A stretch of 64,000 nt of DNA. Source: Tenrec ecaudatus. Taxonomy: Eukaryota > Chordata > Mammalia > Afrosoricida > Tenrecidae. Made by a program: the position numbers and the translations under genes. The notes beneath the pieces were generated by a model, which saw only the letters and a program-made list of their open reading frames with translations, had not been told where the DNA came from and searched no databases. Each line of letters opens with the position of its first letter. The first letter of the stretch is position 1. Below are positions 44,961 through 55,929 of this stretch, piece after piece. Location of the stretch: positions 68,905,501 to 68,969,500 of the forward strand of contig NC_134534.1 in assembly GCF_050624435.1 (NCBI RefSeq), read 5' to 3'.

Positions 44961-45482
44961 AATTGTCTAATTGTAGTGTTTATATATCTAGCCTCCTTGT
45001 TAAGTTTCTTTCCCTGTGATCGATCTTTATCAGAGAGCGTTGTATTGAAGTCACCCACTATAATGGTTGAGACTGATGTCTTTTTTCATCTTTTGTAGTG
45101 TTTGGTTGACATATTTAGTGGGTCTCTCATTCGGGGAATATATGTTTAAAATGCTTAGTGGTTCTTTGTCTACCATTCCCTTGAGCATTATATAGTGTCC
45201 CTTCTTATCTCTTTTTGTGGTTTGCACTTTGAGGTCAATTTTATCCGAGATTAGGATTGCAACCCCTGCTTTTTTTGTATTGCTGCTTGCTTGGCATGCC
45301 TTTCTCCAGCCTTTGATTCTCAGTCTATTTTTGTCTGTAGCCTTGAGGTGTGTCTCCTGTAGGCAGCAGATTGACGGGTTGTGTTTGCTAAGCCAGTATG
45401 CTAGTCTCAGTCTTTTAATACCTGAGTTCAGGCCATTGATATTCAGGGTTATTATCTCGATCTGTGGACGCTGTGATGTCAT
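44935..45482 (-). pseudogene. L1 ORF2 endonuclease domain, N-terminal part
   Basis: ORF2 starts with M at 45482. The endonuclease motifs follow: LNINGLN (the Asn motif), QETHL (catalytic Glu), GWRKACQASSNTKKAGVAIL, GHYIMLKG and LNIYSPN. After a frameshift near 45050 come MGDFNTTLSDKDRS (the DxN motif region) and FDLIDIYR. The domain then breaks off into C-terminal ORF2 DNA, so the remaining catalytic His/Asp region and reverse transcriptase are missing. Confidence 0.9.
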
Positions 45483-45707
45483 CTTATACCTTTTGTGTTG
45501 GGAGTTTTCCTACTTTACTTTCTCATTAATGTGTTGTGCATGTGTGTGTGTGTATCATTCTTGACTTCTTTCCATCCTTAAGCCAATGCTACCTTGAGGT
45601 CTGTTTTCTCTTTGTTGCCCTCTGGTTGAGGTTGTTCTATGTGGCGGTCTCTTATTTATGCTTGATGAGTGTTGTTCTTCTGCCCATACTGGGTCGGCCA
45701 GGATCTT

Positions 45708-46712
45708 TTATAGGGTTGTGCTTATTCTAACGTATTCTTTGAATTTTCCTTGTCTGGGAAGACTCTTACTTCTCCATCTATCTTGATTGATAATTTGGCT
45801 GGGTAGAGTATTCTTGGGTTTGTGTTGTTTTCCTTCAATTTTTTGGAATATGTTACTCCACTCTCTCCTCTTCTTCATAGTTTCTTCTGATATGTCTGAG
45901 CATAATCTTAATTGGGAACCTTTATATGTGATTGCTTGTGTTTTCCTAGCTGCTCTCATGATTTTCTCTTTTTCCTCAAAGTTGGATGGTTTAACTATTA
46001 TGTGCCTTGGTGACTTCTTCTTGGGATTCAGTCTAGTTGGTGTTATTTCAGCCTCCTGAATGGTTGCCAGGTTTTCATTCATTAAGCTAGGGAAGTTTTT
46101 GTCCAATAATTCTCTCATTAGTTTTGGAGATGACTTCTTTGTTGTGTCTTCCTTCGGCAAGCCAATAATTCTAATGTTGTTCCGCTTCATAACATCAGAC
46201 ATAGCTCTTAGGTTTTCTTCAGCTTCTGTGATGATCTTATTAGATTTTTGTTGACGTTTGTTAAAGTCTGGTTGGCTGTCCTCCAAGTCACTGATGCGGT
46301 TCTCTGATTCCTCCAGTCGATTCTCAAAGTCCTTGTTTCTGCTACTGGTTTTTCTTATCTCCTCCATAAGCTCCTGTATTTCCCTTTGGTGTATGTCCTT
46401 TATCTCCTCTATCATTTCATCCTTTTTCTGATTTGTTTCCCTCATATCCTATGACTCCAAGCAGCATTCTAAAATTTTCTTTCTGTGGCAGCTCAATGTC
46501 TGCTTCTTCTATGTATGTTGTTATGTTCAGGACATCTTATGCCATTGTCTTTTGTTTCTCCTGTTTTTTTCGTTGAGGCTGTTTGCTGATGGCTGCTTGT
46601 GTTGCATTGTTTTAGAGGAGCCAGGTGCCATTTTCCAGGGAGTCGAAGAGCGCTGGCTCTCTCTGCGAGACTTGTAGGAATGCTTCTTTGAACTGCCTAC
46701 AGCTAATTTCAC
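45708..46712 (-). pseudogene. L1 ORF1 (RNA-binding protein), broken
   Basis: The N-terminal piece begins MKLAVGSSKKHSYKSRR at 46712. After frame changes around 46445-46530, the main body from 46445 reads a coiled coil (EEIRKTSSRNKDFENRLEES, heptad-like), then an RRM-like domain (NNIRIIGLPKEDT, the NIRIIGIPE motif) and the C-terminal domain (PRHIIVKPSNFEEKEKIMRA). It ends at 45708 with a plausible terminus. The length, about 335 codons overall, is typical of mammalian ORF1p. Two frame changes make it non-functional as it stands. Confidence 0.88.
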
Positions 46713-47605
46713 TATGGGATTAACCTACCACTTTATCCTCCTCTGGATTCCCTCTGAGGGGAGTTCCCCAGAAGGCTGATGGGTTGCCTGCTTTGGTGTA
46801 GAACACTGTAAATGGTGGGCAGAATTTCCTTGGCCAGGTAGATCATTGCAGAGGTTGGGAAGAGGATTTTGCAGCAACTTAGAATATTGGTGAATGCTGC
46901 CCAAGCTGCCTCAGGATGTGTGAAGCACTAAGGTAGGTGGGAGGAAGTTCATTTAGTCACGTGGAACAACTGAGGAAAAATAGGAGCTCCACCAGCCACA
47001 CAGGCAGGAATTCCCCTGTAAGAAGTTGGAAAGAGTGTCACCTTGTGGAGGTTGGCCAGGGTTTCCCCAGCCTCAGGGTTCGCTGCACAGGGTGGAGCTC
47101 ACCTAACTGGGTGGGGGTAGGTGTAAATACCCTAGGTTAAGGGGAGTAGTCTGGAGGTGGCAGTGGAGTGTGAGAGAATATGCAAGAGACAGAGGCCAAA
47201 AACCCAAAAGTAAGCCCCCTGAGACTGGGGGAATAGAGAGAAGAGAGAGAAACAAAAGTAACAATGTAGCTATACCCCAATCCCTGCCTGTGGGGTGCAA
47301 GAGTCTAATCCCTGCCCTGAGGTGGCAGCAAACTGTGGCTTTGTTGAGATTAAGCTCCTGCACCTGCTCCAAATGGTCCCGGTTCCGGCTGAGACAGTGG
47401 AACTGCTAAGGTTAAGCTCTAGCCGGCCTCCACGGTGGTAAGTGAAAAGCCCCCAGCCCCTCAAAACCTTGGTGAATCTGTGCCTACTTATCTTTATGAT
47501 ATTCCTCCTGCAATCCAGCAGTGTGAATTTCCCTCTTAATAAATCTCCTGGGCTGATTTCTGCAGAGTCCCTCTAGTATGTGCTATTCAGTCGCCATCTT
47601 CTGCT
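46713..47605 (-). promoter_or_regulatory. L1 5'UTR
   Basis: The region between the L1 5' end and ORF1 is where the pol II promoter of mammalian L1s resides. It is GC-richer than its surroundings and contains CCGGAACCGGGACC-like stretches. No specific promoter motif is claimed. Confidence 0.6.
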
Positions 47606-47908
47606 TATTTTTTTATACAAGCTTTTTATTGTGATTTATGTGAAGGTCAGAGCAGATCATCCGGTTTATGTTCAACAGTTTATACATATTTTGTCTCAAC
47701 TTATACATTGCCATTCCCTTAGTGTAACATCATTTACAACACTTGCTCCCCATGTTTCTTGTTTCCATTCCTGTTTCGTTCCTCACCTGTTGGACTTTGT
47801 CCTGGGACAGATGCTTTTCCTGTGGTCCTGAATGGTTGATTAGTCTAACACTGGAGAGAGTTCAGTTGCAGATCAAAATCCATCATCTTGAGTGCTAATC
47901 TCTCTTCT
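47606..47908 (-). repeat. Older afrotherian-type L1 3' end
   Basis: CAAGCTTTTTATTGTGATTT, GTGAAGGTCAGAGCAGATCA, AACAGTTTATACATATTTTG and TTGTCCTGGGACAG resemble the 3' end of a pan-afrotherian L1 subfamily distinct from the local L1, here antisense. Confidence 0.6.
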
Positions 47909-48239
47909 TCATCTTCTTTTTATGTGTGTGAAGAGAATGTTAATTAAGTCTTAAATAGAGCCAGGACAGGACAATTTCAGAGTCTTACCTGAATCATTAC
48001 CTTCTAATTTGGAAGTTTACTTTTACTTTATATTAAATTCCTGCATGAGTTTCTAGGTTCTCTGATTGGTTTCATTCATAATGTCAAGCATATCTGACAT
48101 TTTAAAAGATTTGTGTAAAATAAGTCTGAATGTAATTGAAACACGGAATTTCTTATCATTTCAGATAATGAAAAGTATAACTTTAGGATATTTCATTTTT
48201 ATTTGTTAAAAAATCTTTAGATTGATTCAATGTTTGATT
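47909..48239. other. Unassigned AT-rich stretch
   Basis: No gene or repeat is recognised. Confidence 0.3.
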
Positions 48240-48412
48240 CCTAAAATCCAATTGAATTGATTCTGATTTATAGTAGCCTAATATAGGGTTTCCAAGACTT
48301 TGTAATCTTAACGGAAGCAGACCACCTAATCTAGAGGTGCTGGTGGGTTTGAACCACTGACTTGTCAGTTAGCAGCCTGATGCTTACTTGACAATGCGGC
48401 TAGGGTTCCTTG
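48240..48412 (-). repeat. AfroSINE
   Basis: TTGAATTGATTCTGATTTAT, AGTAGCCTAATATAGGG, TGGTGGGTTTGAACCACTGA and TTGTCAGTTAGCAGCCTGAT. Diverged antisense copy. Confidence 0.8.
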
Positions 48413-49794
48413 ACATTTGATTGCGGCCTCCAGTAAGAAGGTGCCTAAATTTGGATTGTGCTTGTGAAAAAGCATGATTTCTCATGTGAGCATTATACCT
48501 ATGTAAGAATGATGTGGAGGTCACACCTGACATTCTCCAACTTCATAAGGGGGCAGGAGAGTCAAATTCCACATCTGCCCAAGGGCAGGAGGCAGAGGTC
48601 AGACATGCCTCCACCCTTCTTATCAATTCTGACACCAGCTCTCTGCCATAGCATTCTCTACTCAGTGGGGTTTTAGTATTAATCGCAATGACTGCACAGA
48701 ACTCACACATCATACTTAGCTTATGGGCTTTAATAGATTAAAATTCAGGATCAGACATGCTGGAGATGTAGTTCTTTGGTCACAACAGCTTTCTCCCAGC
48801 CATGCACACAGGCAGACCTCATTTGGCCATAGTCACTGACCTAGCCTCTGCCCTCCTTGGCAATGTCGCAAAACCCCCTATTTGCTGATAACCCCCCAAG
48901 GGAACTCTATTGCATCATAAGCCTCAGTTCAAAGGTGCTTGGGTTTAGCTTGGTGGGTCAGCAAACCTAGTTCCCAAATTAGGAGACTGAAGGCCTCCAA
49001 CAGTGAAAGCACTTCATGGTACTTGTCTCATGGTCTCAGAAGCCCATCACTCTGCCTGTACTCTGGTTAAGAAAGAACCTAGTTAATGCATTTACCATCT
49101 TCCTCCATTTTCTCTTACCAAGACCCATGAGGAAAATGGTCTTTGAAGGGATTTTCAAAGAATATGGCCAGAAGATTCCTATTAATTGATTCACTATGCT
49201 GCAGCCTTTAAACAAAATTTTCACATTTGGTGTGCTGACTTCTCTGTTTGTTGTAATTTCATATTTAAACATATTTGTGCAAAACTTCCGTTTTCAGCAT
49301 TATCACATCAGCGTGATTTATCATTCCAGATGAAATCTTCAAATATGCTTGCATATACATTAAGAAATAATTGTACAGCTTCTTCTTAAGAAGACAGTGT
49401 GCTGACTCTTGGAGAAGCAAAAGTCAGTAATTTGAAGCCCACAGGCACAGTGTCTCCCTGGTACACAAATGTGTTCTATAAAAGGAATTTGTTTCTTGAC
49501 TCTGAATGCCAAGACATTAACTCTGGCCACTTAGAAATTGATTGGAAACCTGGTTCTTCAACTCTCAGCTTCAGCTTGGGATCAGAGGCCCGGCAGTGGT
49601 CGCTGCTCCCGAAACCATTTCTTTCTGTATGTTTCTGAGGTCTCCTGATGTTGTCTAGACACATGGAGAAGTGCCTTTTTCATGCCCCTGGAAGACTTCT
49701 CTCTTGCCACCCATCACCTTGCCCCCATCACCTTGGTGTCACGCCCACCAAATGAAACAGCTGATCTGAAATTATCTCCTTTTGTTTTGTGTAG
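48413..49794. other. Unassigned stretch
   Basis: No gene is recognised in 1.4 kb. The region from about 48660 to 48990 may be an old LTR-like or other repeat, but I cannot place it. Confidence 0.3.
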
Positions 49795-49865
49795 AGACAT
49801 AGATAAGCATGTCTGAAGAAGAATGTGCTATTGAGCCATATCACTACACAGAGACACATGGAAAG
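49795..49865 (+). other. Candidate first coding exon (unproven)
   Basis: A pyrimidine-rich tract (TTATCTCCTTTTGTTTTGTG) and TAG precede the segment, and GTACGA follows it. Inside, an ATG at 49809 with A at -3, after an in-frame stop, opens 19 codons (MSEEECAIEPYHYTETHGK) that end exactly at the donor in phase 0. EPYxY....GK recalls the N-terminus of prenyltransferases such as GGPS1 (EPYKYLLQLPGK), but the match is too short to trust. No partner exons are identified. Confidence 0.2.
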
Positions 49866-50454
49866 GTACGATCTAGGTCAGACTCGATGGACTGTCCTTG
49901 GAAGTGGGAGGGCACATTTCCTAAGGGGGTGTTTTCCTGTTCTCGGAAGGACATGTGAATGTGTCAAGGCAGGGCAGAGCCAATGAAAGGAGAGTCATGG
50001 TCTCTCTCAGCCCAGTCAGCTCTCCAGGTGGTGTTGGCTTCAGCGTGTTCAGAAGCAGCTGTGTCACTCTGCCAGAAGAATCCTGACTCTGTATACAGCG
50101 AAAAGGTTGCCTTTTGGCAGATTGTGTCAATAACAGGAAATGTCAAGGGCCATCAGTGTTTCCCTTTCCTGACACTATGACACCCTCATTTGTGCATTCT
50201 CTTTGACTGTGCTTATTTGCATAACTTGTCTCAGGTAAAAAATTGACACCAGATTATGGAAAATAATAGGATGTGCTGGAGTCCATGTAACTAGAATTAA
50301 TTCTTTGTGAGAGAAAAAATAAAGACTTTTCCTTTCCCTACTTTTAAGCTCATGCTGCCAGGGTAGGGAGAGGGAAAAATCCTAATGAGCACAGAGCAGA
50401 ATAGTCAAATCTACGGAGTGTGAAGCAGCGACAGGGTCTTGGTAACATGGAAGA
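49866..50454. other. Unassigned stretch
   Basis: No gene or repeat is recognised. Confidence 0.3.
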
Positions 50455-50560
50455 CTTGTAGCTAAACCAATGTCAGTCTTTCTCATCTGTGAGCTGAGAC
50501 TAAGGATAGCACCTGCCGCGTAGGGTAGTGGTGACAATGAAACAAGGCTGTTAATTGCCA
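50455..50560 (+). repeat. MIR
   Basis: GTCAGTCTTTCTCATCTGTG, GGATAGCACCTGCC and AGGGTAGTGGTGACAATGAA follow the MIR 3' half. Diverged. Confidence 0.5.
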
Positions 50561-51409
50561 TTAATGGCAGCTCCATCAGTGTCAAAGTAGAACTAACTGA
50601 GTTACATAGGATGTTCTCTGGAAGTACATCCCCAGGCCTTTCTTCTGAAGTACCTCTGAGCGTACTCAAGTCACCAAACTTCTGATGAGCGCTCAAGCAT
50701 CACACACACTGCTTACATCACGCAGGAACTTCAGAGTGGTGCCCAGTACAGAATAATTAATTCAAATGCTAGGTCTTGTTGTAGTACTATAATTTTGATG
50801 ATCACCATTTTTCTATCTCTACTATTATCTCTATCTCTATTATTATTCATCTATCTCTGGGTAGACTTGGAGACATTCACATTTCTGGGAAACCATTTTT
50901 GAGTATTACTTGTATTTTTTTCTTCTTTCTGATTGTTCTTGAGAGACTAAATCTCCATCTCCATTTCACCACAAAACAAAACAAAAACATCACTGATGAC
51001 AGCCCCACCAAATTCTATTTTGATGTGGATCAGAGCTAGGGATTATATTATATTTCACAAGCTTTTCTAACCCTTTCTTCCTTAATCATTTTTTTCTCCC
51101 GAAGAGCATTTGTTCACAGAAGAATATTTTGGAAGGGAATATGGATCCTGGAATCTCCAACTCAGAAGATTTTCTTTTTTATTCATTTGAGTGCCCAGTA
51201 CTGTTCTAGTCTCAGGAGATAGGATGTGAAAAATTCTATGGGGTTCCACCCGTGTCCTCATGCCCCACCCCCCAAAAGTTTTACTTCTGGAAGAGAAGAT
51301 GGACAACGGCGATGTAAACAAATCGACAAGACCATCCTAATCATAAACCCGTGCTACTGAGAAAGAGACACTGGGGCAGGAGGCGGTGGGAGCTGCTCTA
51401 GATTGAGTG
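50561..51409. other. Unassigned stretch with TATC-rich run
   Basis: No gene is recognised. A simple pyrimidine-rich run (CTATCTCTACTATTATCTCT and similar) occupies about 50812-50862. Confidence 0.35.
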
Positions 51410-51745
51410 GTCTTGGAAGACTTCTCTAAGGAGTGACCTGCGAAGCTTGAATGAAGATAAGCAAGAAGAGTCATGAAAGATCTGCAGGAAGGGTGTTTGA
51501 ATCAGGAGGAACAGCAAGTATAAGCTTGGAAACCAAACAAGTCTGGTTGTTAGTGGACCTGGAAGGCTATGTGGGATAAACACAAAAAGGCTTGTTCTTG
51601 TAGGGCAGTGTCTGTGTTCTAATAAGGGATAAGGATTTTATCCTGAGTGGGTTTGAGGGCTTTAAGGAGGTCAAAGCCTGATTTGAATTTTTCATCATTC
51701 TGGTTGCTGTGAGGAGAATGATTGGAAGATATGGTAAAGTAGAAG
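51410..51745 (+). repeat. Ancient mammal-wide repeat
   Basis: AAGACTTCTCTAAGGAGTGA, GGATTTTATCCTGAGTGGGT and TCTGGTTGCTGTGAGGAGAA follow a conserved mammalian repeat often found near L2/MIR-class sequences. The exact family is not certain. Confidence 0.45.
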
Positions 51746-51755
51746 GAGACACCAC

Positions 51756-52445
51756 AATGGGATCAGTTATTTGGCATCAGAAGACCCAGAATCAACAATC
51801 ATATCCGTGCAAATGAGGGAGGTCAGAGTGGAGACCCAAAGCCCATCTGTAGACAATTGAACATCCTCTCACAGAAAGGTCACAAGGAAGGGAAAGACCA
51901 GCCAAGGTGCAGTGTAGCACCTACAAAACACAACTTTCCACTAGTTTTTTAATTCCCGCGACCCCCACGCCCCCCATCATGACTCCAGTTCTACTTTACA
52001 AATCCAGCATGTACACTGGTACAGATAAGAGCTTTCAGCACATGGATTCTAGGACAGATAAAACCTTTAGGAATAGTAATGGGAGTAGTGAGGGTAGATG
52101 GAAGGTGGGGGGAGAAAGGGAAAACTGATGGTAATGACCGATGTATAACCTCCCACCCCACCCTACCCCCACACGCACCAAGGGTGACGAACAACAGAAA
52201 CCTGGGTAAAGGGAAACAGCAGATGGTGTAAGATATTAAAATAACAATCATTTATAATTTATCAAGGTGTCACGAGGGTGGGAGGGTGAAGGAGGGAGGG
52301 GAAAAAAGGATCTGATACCAAGGGCTCAAGTGGAAAGAAAATGTTTTGTAAAGGATGATGGCAACGTATGTACATATGTGATTGCTACAATGGATGTATG
52401 GATTGTTATAAGAGAGCCACCAATAAAATGATCTATTTACAAAAA
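51756..52445 (+). mobile_element. Local L1, 3'UTR fragment
   Basis: Sense-oriented, from GGGATCAGTTATTTGGCATC to GCCACCAATAAAATGATC with an A-rich tail. It is more diverged than most copies here. Confidence 0.82.
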
Positions 52446-53061
52446 AGTAAAAGAAACAGATTTTCTGTCAACAACAGAAAGAAAGAAAGAAGAAACCAGT
52501 TAGGTACTCCTTGAAGTAGTTTTGGGGAGAGGACTTGGGTCAGGGGCATTGTGCAGGAGTGATGTAGCCACCTTTGGTGTGTATTGTGGACATGGAGTCA
52601 AGCTGATATGTTGATGGTTGGAAGCTGAGGTTGAGAGGAAGGGAAAATTCAAGGATGAGCCTCACATTTTTAGCTTGAATCACTGAGTGAGTGATCTTTG
52701 AGTTCATCTAGTGCAGGTGTTCACCAGCTTTTGAATTCTATGAACTATTAACACAAAAATTTAGGGGGATGGTGAGCGTAATGATATTGTTTTATTCTTT
52801 TTCCATGAAAATCTATGAAAAAGCAACAACTGTCACCATCTCCTACCACCATTCTTTCATAGCAGAGAGGCATTTTTAACATAGAAAAATGAAAGATATC
52901 TCAGAATTAAGAACAGTATATCAAATCAAATAATGTGAATCCTAGGGAAAATTACATCCTTATCCTTAATCAATGATTTACTTATTTTTGTCACTCCTGC
53001 CAGGCCCAGTAGAAGCTTTGTCATACCTGAACAGGCATTTGGAAAAGGCTGACCTAGTTTG
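52446..53061. other. Unassigned stretch
   Basis: No gene or repeat is recognised. Confidence 0.3.
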
Positions 53062-53240
53062 AAGGCATCCCGGTGGCTTAGTGAGCTAAACACTGAGGTG
53101 TTAGCAGCAAGGTTGGCAGTTCAAAAGCACCAGCTGCTCCTTGGGGTGAAAGTGTTACAGTCTCAGGTACCCAGGGAGCAGTCCTACTGTGTCTCACAGG
53201 AATGCTGTGAGTCAGATTCCACTCAGTAACAGTGAATGTG
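53062..53240 (+). repeat. AfroSINE
   Basis: CATCCCGGTGGCTTAGTGAG, GTTGGCAGTTCAAAAGCACC, AGCTGCTCCTTGGGGTGAAA and ATGCTGTGAGTCAGATTCCA. Full length, sense. Confidence 0.88.
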
Positions 53241-53547
53241 CTTGTATGGTCAAGTTTAGGATGCCTATCTGGTGCAAGGCATTTACAATCAATTGCTAAC
53301 TGAAATGGTGGTGGTTCCACGAAAGAAATGCCAGGCTGTCTGTGTCTGTACAAGAGACTGCCAAGAAAGCTCTATGGAGCAATGAGTTATTTTGTTTTGG
53401 CTTTAGTCTGGTTATTTTTGCTCTGCAATGATCTGTAAGGTTTTTGCTGGTAATTAATCCACGTTCCTGCCGCCAGCCTCCCACCCGCCCCAGTCAGGCC
53501 TTTCTTTTGAGTCTTATTCTGAAAGCTCTGCTGAAACTTATGCACCA
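53241..53547. other. Unassigned stretch
   Basis: No gene or repeat is recognised. A short antisense SINE-like piece follows it. Confidence 0.3.
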
Positions 53548-53915
53548 TCGGGGATCCTGGGGGATTTGAACTACTGGTAGCTTAGCTTCCAGCATCATAA
53601 CAAGAGCTCAACCACCACCATAAGACAAACTTCACACCCAAGTTGCTCATTAGAAGTGAGCATGGTGAGAATTTGGACAGGCTATTAGGAGGGACCCATC
53701 CTTGGAGAGAGAAACCATGCTAGGTAAAGTAGAGGGTCAGCGAACGAGAGGGAGACCCTTAAGATGGATTGACGCTGTAGATGCAACAATAGGATCAAAC
53801 ATAGGTACTCTGGTGAGAATGGTGCAGGACTGGGGATATTTTGTCCTGTTATGCTTATGAGTTAAATGGTTACTTATGAGTTAAATCATACTTAACAACA
53901 ACAACAATAACAGTT
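53548..53915 (+). repeat. SINE piece followed by RTE LINE 3' end
   Basis: About 53548-53625 (GGGATCCTGGGGGATTTGAA...CCAGCATCATAACAAGAGCT) is an antisense afrotherian SINE fragment. The + strand RTE tail then follows: GGACAGGCTATTAGGAGGGA, GGAGAGAGAAACCATGCTAG and CAGCGAACGAGAGGGAGACC, up to AACAACAACAACAATAAC. This matches the C-terminal coding end and tail of RTE, heavily decayed. Confidence 0.7.
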
Positions 53916-54267
53916 TATCCTTCCAATTTAGGCAGAAATCCCCATGACAGCGTCCTGACAGATGGTTGTTACCTTTTGCATGAATGCTTCCCAGGAAGGT
54001 TAGACATCAGCTCACCAGGCAGCCCATCCGTTTATTAAAGAATTCTAATTGCTAGATGACCTCTTGCCACCTCCATGTCCTCTTCCTTATCTCTGGATCA
54101 ACTGACACAGAGTAAAGCTCATCTCTCTTCCAAATTCTCCTTTTTGAAAAGGAGACAATTTCTGTTCTCTTAGTAGTTCTTACTAGGTACAAGTTCTGAG
54201 TGTATAAATAAATAACGTGGACAATTGAGATTACCAACAGTTGCTGCCCGTCCTCCACACAGCATGA

Positions 54268-54530
54268 GGCCCTCATGGTTCAAAGGTGGAGACCTGGTCT
54301 TCCATGCAAGAACCTGGCCTCAATTCCCAGTCAATGGACCTTCTTGTCCTTTCATGATGTGGAACAGGTTTCAGCAGAACGTTCAGATTAATACGGAATA
54401 GGAAGAAAGGCCCAGTGGTCTTGAAATCAGGCAATGAAAATCACTGTGAAACATGGCTTGATCTGCAGTCCATCATGGGGATGTTGTTGGACTGTTGTGG
54501 GCAGCGCTGCCTTGTGTTGGCAGATGAGTC
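54268..54530 (+). repeat. AfroSINE with tRNA-like head
   Basis: CATGGTTCAAAGGTGGAGAC, TCTTCCATGCAAGAACCTGG, CCTCAATTCCCAGTCAATGG, GTTTCAGCAGAACGTTCAGA and GCAATGAAAATCACTGTGAA. Same subfamily as 10082-10340. Confidence 0.75.
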
Positions 54531-54714
54531 AAAAACAAGGAACCACAGCAGCCAGACAGGAGACGCTTATGGGTGTTGCGATTTGTTCTTCTGACAAGCC
54601 CTCAACTTTGGAAAGGGAAAGATGGAGAAGGAACATTTGCTGTTGGAAGTGACTTTAAAGTCTAGATACTCGAATATCGATTTTTGAATTGAGTCAGGAA
54701 GAGGAACTTATTTT

Positions 54715-55145
54715 TCTTTTAAAAATCATTTTATTGAGGGCTCATACAACTCACCACAATCCATCCATCCATCCATCCATCCATCCATCCATCCATCCAT
54801 CCATCCATCCATCCATTCATCCATCCATCCATCCATCCACCCATCGTGTCAAGCACATTTGTACATTTGTTGCCCTCATCATTCTTAAAACATGTGCTTT
54901 CTACTTGAGCCCTTGGTATCAGCTCCTCATTCCCCCCCTCCCTCCCTGCCCCCACTCCCTCATGAACCCTTGATAATCTATAAATTATTATTATTTTGTC
55001 ATGTCTTACACTGTCTGATGTATCCCTTCACCCACTTTCTGTTGTCCATCCCCCCGAGAGGGGATTATAGGTGGATCCTTGTGATCAGTTTCCCCTTTTT
55101 ACCGCACCTTCCCCTTACTCTCCTGGTATTGCTACAAACCTTTAG
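54715..55145 (-). mobile_element. Local L1, 3' end fragment with (CATC)n
   Basis: Antisense tail starting TTTTAAAAATCATTTTATTG and ending near TCCTGGTATTGCTAC. The CATACATACATCC stretch of normal copies is replaced by a long (CATC)n array at 54761-54845. Confidence 0.85.
54761..54845. repeat. (CATC)n microsatellite within an L1 tail
   Basis: About 20 ATCC units with a single interruption (ATTC near 54815). Confidence 0.95.
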
Positions 55146-55750
55146 CTCTTAACCCTCTTGAGCATTAACATGATTTGTTTAACAGAGACCTGGGTTTAAA
55201 GTATAAATTAATTTGAGCTTGAAGCTTTAGGGTTTAAGGAGATCTTCCTGGGTTTATTGAGATTAATGTCAGAGAGGCGATTTCTAAGTTAAGCGATGTG
55301 TACATTTTGAATAAATATTTGTGAAAGAACTTCACACATTATCTGGCTATTTAGTAAAGGTCTGTCTTTCTTTTCCTTCCCCTCTTCCTCTCTTCCTGCC
55401 TTTGTTTCCCTCTTTCTCCCCTTCCTTCTTTTTTATTTGGGTTTGCTAAGTCAGTGTTTCCATAGCTAAATTGGGTATCTCCATCCTGTCCAACACACCT
55501 GGCCCAGTTAGGCATGTTTTTTACCTGATATAATTAATGATAAAACTATACCCCATTAAGGCAGTCCTCTAAAAGTGCTAGCTTCTAGGTTTTGCACAAA
55601 TTGGGGATCCAGCATTCTGAATGTGGTAGGCAGGCTTTTCCTTCTTTTAGATATTGGTATTTGATGATACGCAAAGTCACAAGCTTAGCATGGAAGAAAG
55701 GGACACAGTGCAAGGAACTTTGACTGCTCAGATGATGCTGGGTGTTGAAT
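55146..55750. other. Unassigned stretch
   Basis: No gene is recognised. It contains a pyrimidine-rich run at about 55365-55435. Confidence 0.3.
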
Positions 55751-55771
55751 TTTCCCTTGTATTTCTTCTTC

Positions 55772-55912
55772 TTTAAAAAAAATCATTTTACTGGGGCTCT
55801 TACAGCTCTTATCACCATCCATCCATCCATCCATCCATCCATCCATCCATCCATCCATCCATCCATTGTGTCAAGCTCATTTGTACATATGTTGCCATCA
55901 TCATTTACAGAA
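55772..55912 (-). mobile_element. Local L1 tail with (CATC)n
   Basis: Antisense L1 end AAAAAATCATTTTACTGGGG, then (CATC)n at 55815-55866, then TTGTGTCAAGCTCATTTGTA. Near-identical flanks TTTCCCTTGTATTTCTT (55751-55767) and CTTTCCTTGTATTTCTT (55913-55929) are its target-site duplication. Confidence 0.85.
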
Positions 55913-55929
55913 CTTTCCTTGTATTTCTT

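Larger units (their letters stand above)
43232..47605 (-). mobile_element. Local L1 with 5'UTR, ORF1 and both ORF2 ends
   Basis: Read on the - strand: the 5' end GCAGAAGATGGCGACTGAAT (about 47605), a 0.9-kb 5'UTR, ORF1 (46712-45708), a spacer of about 225 bases, the ORF2 endonuclease start (from 45482), a jump of roughly 3 kb of ORF2 to its C-terminus ending at 44312, then about 1.1 kb of 3'UTR. The rest of the 3'UTR and the poly(A) are missing. A hAT derivative (44611-44821) is inserted in the ORF2 end. This copy ties the abundant 3'UTR fragments in the window to L1. Confidence 0.88.

Noticed and set aside
54731-54955. Trp/Met/Asp/Gly repeat frame over the (CATC)n array
   Set aside because: Translation of a microsatellite inside an L1 tail, not a protein.
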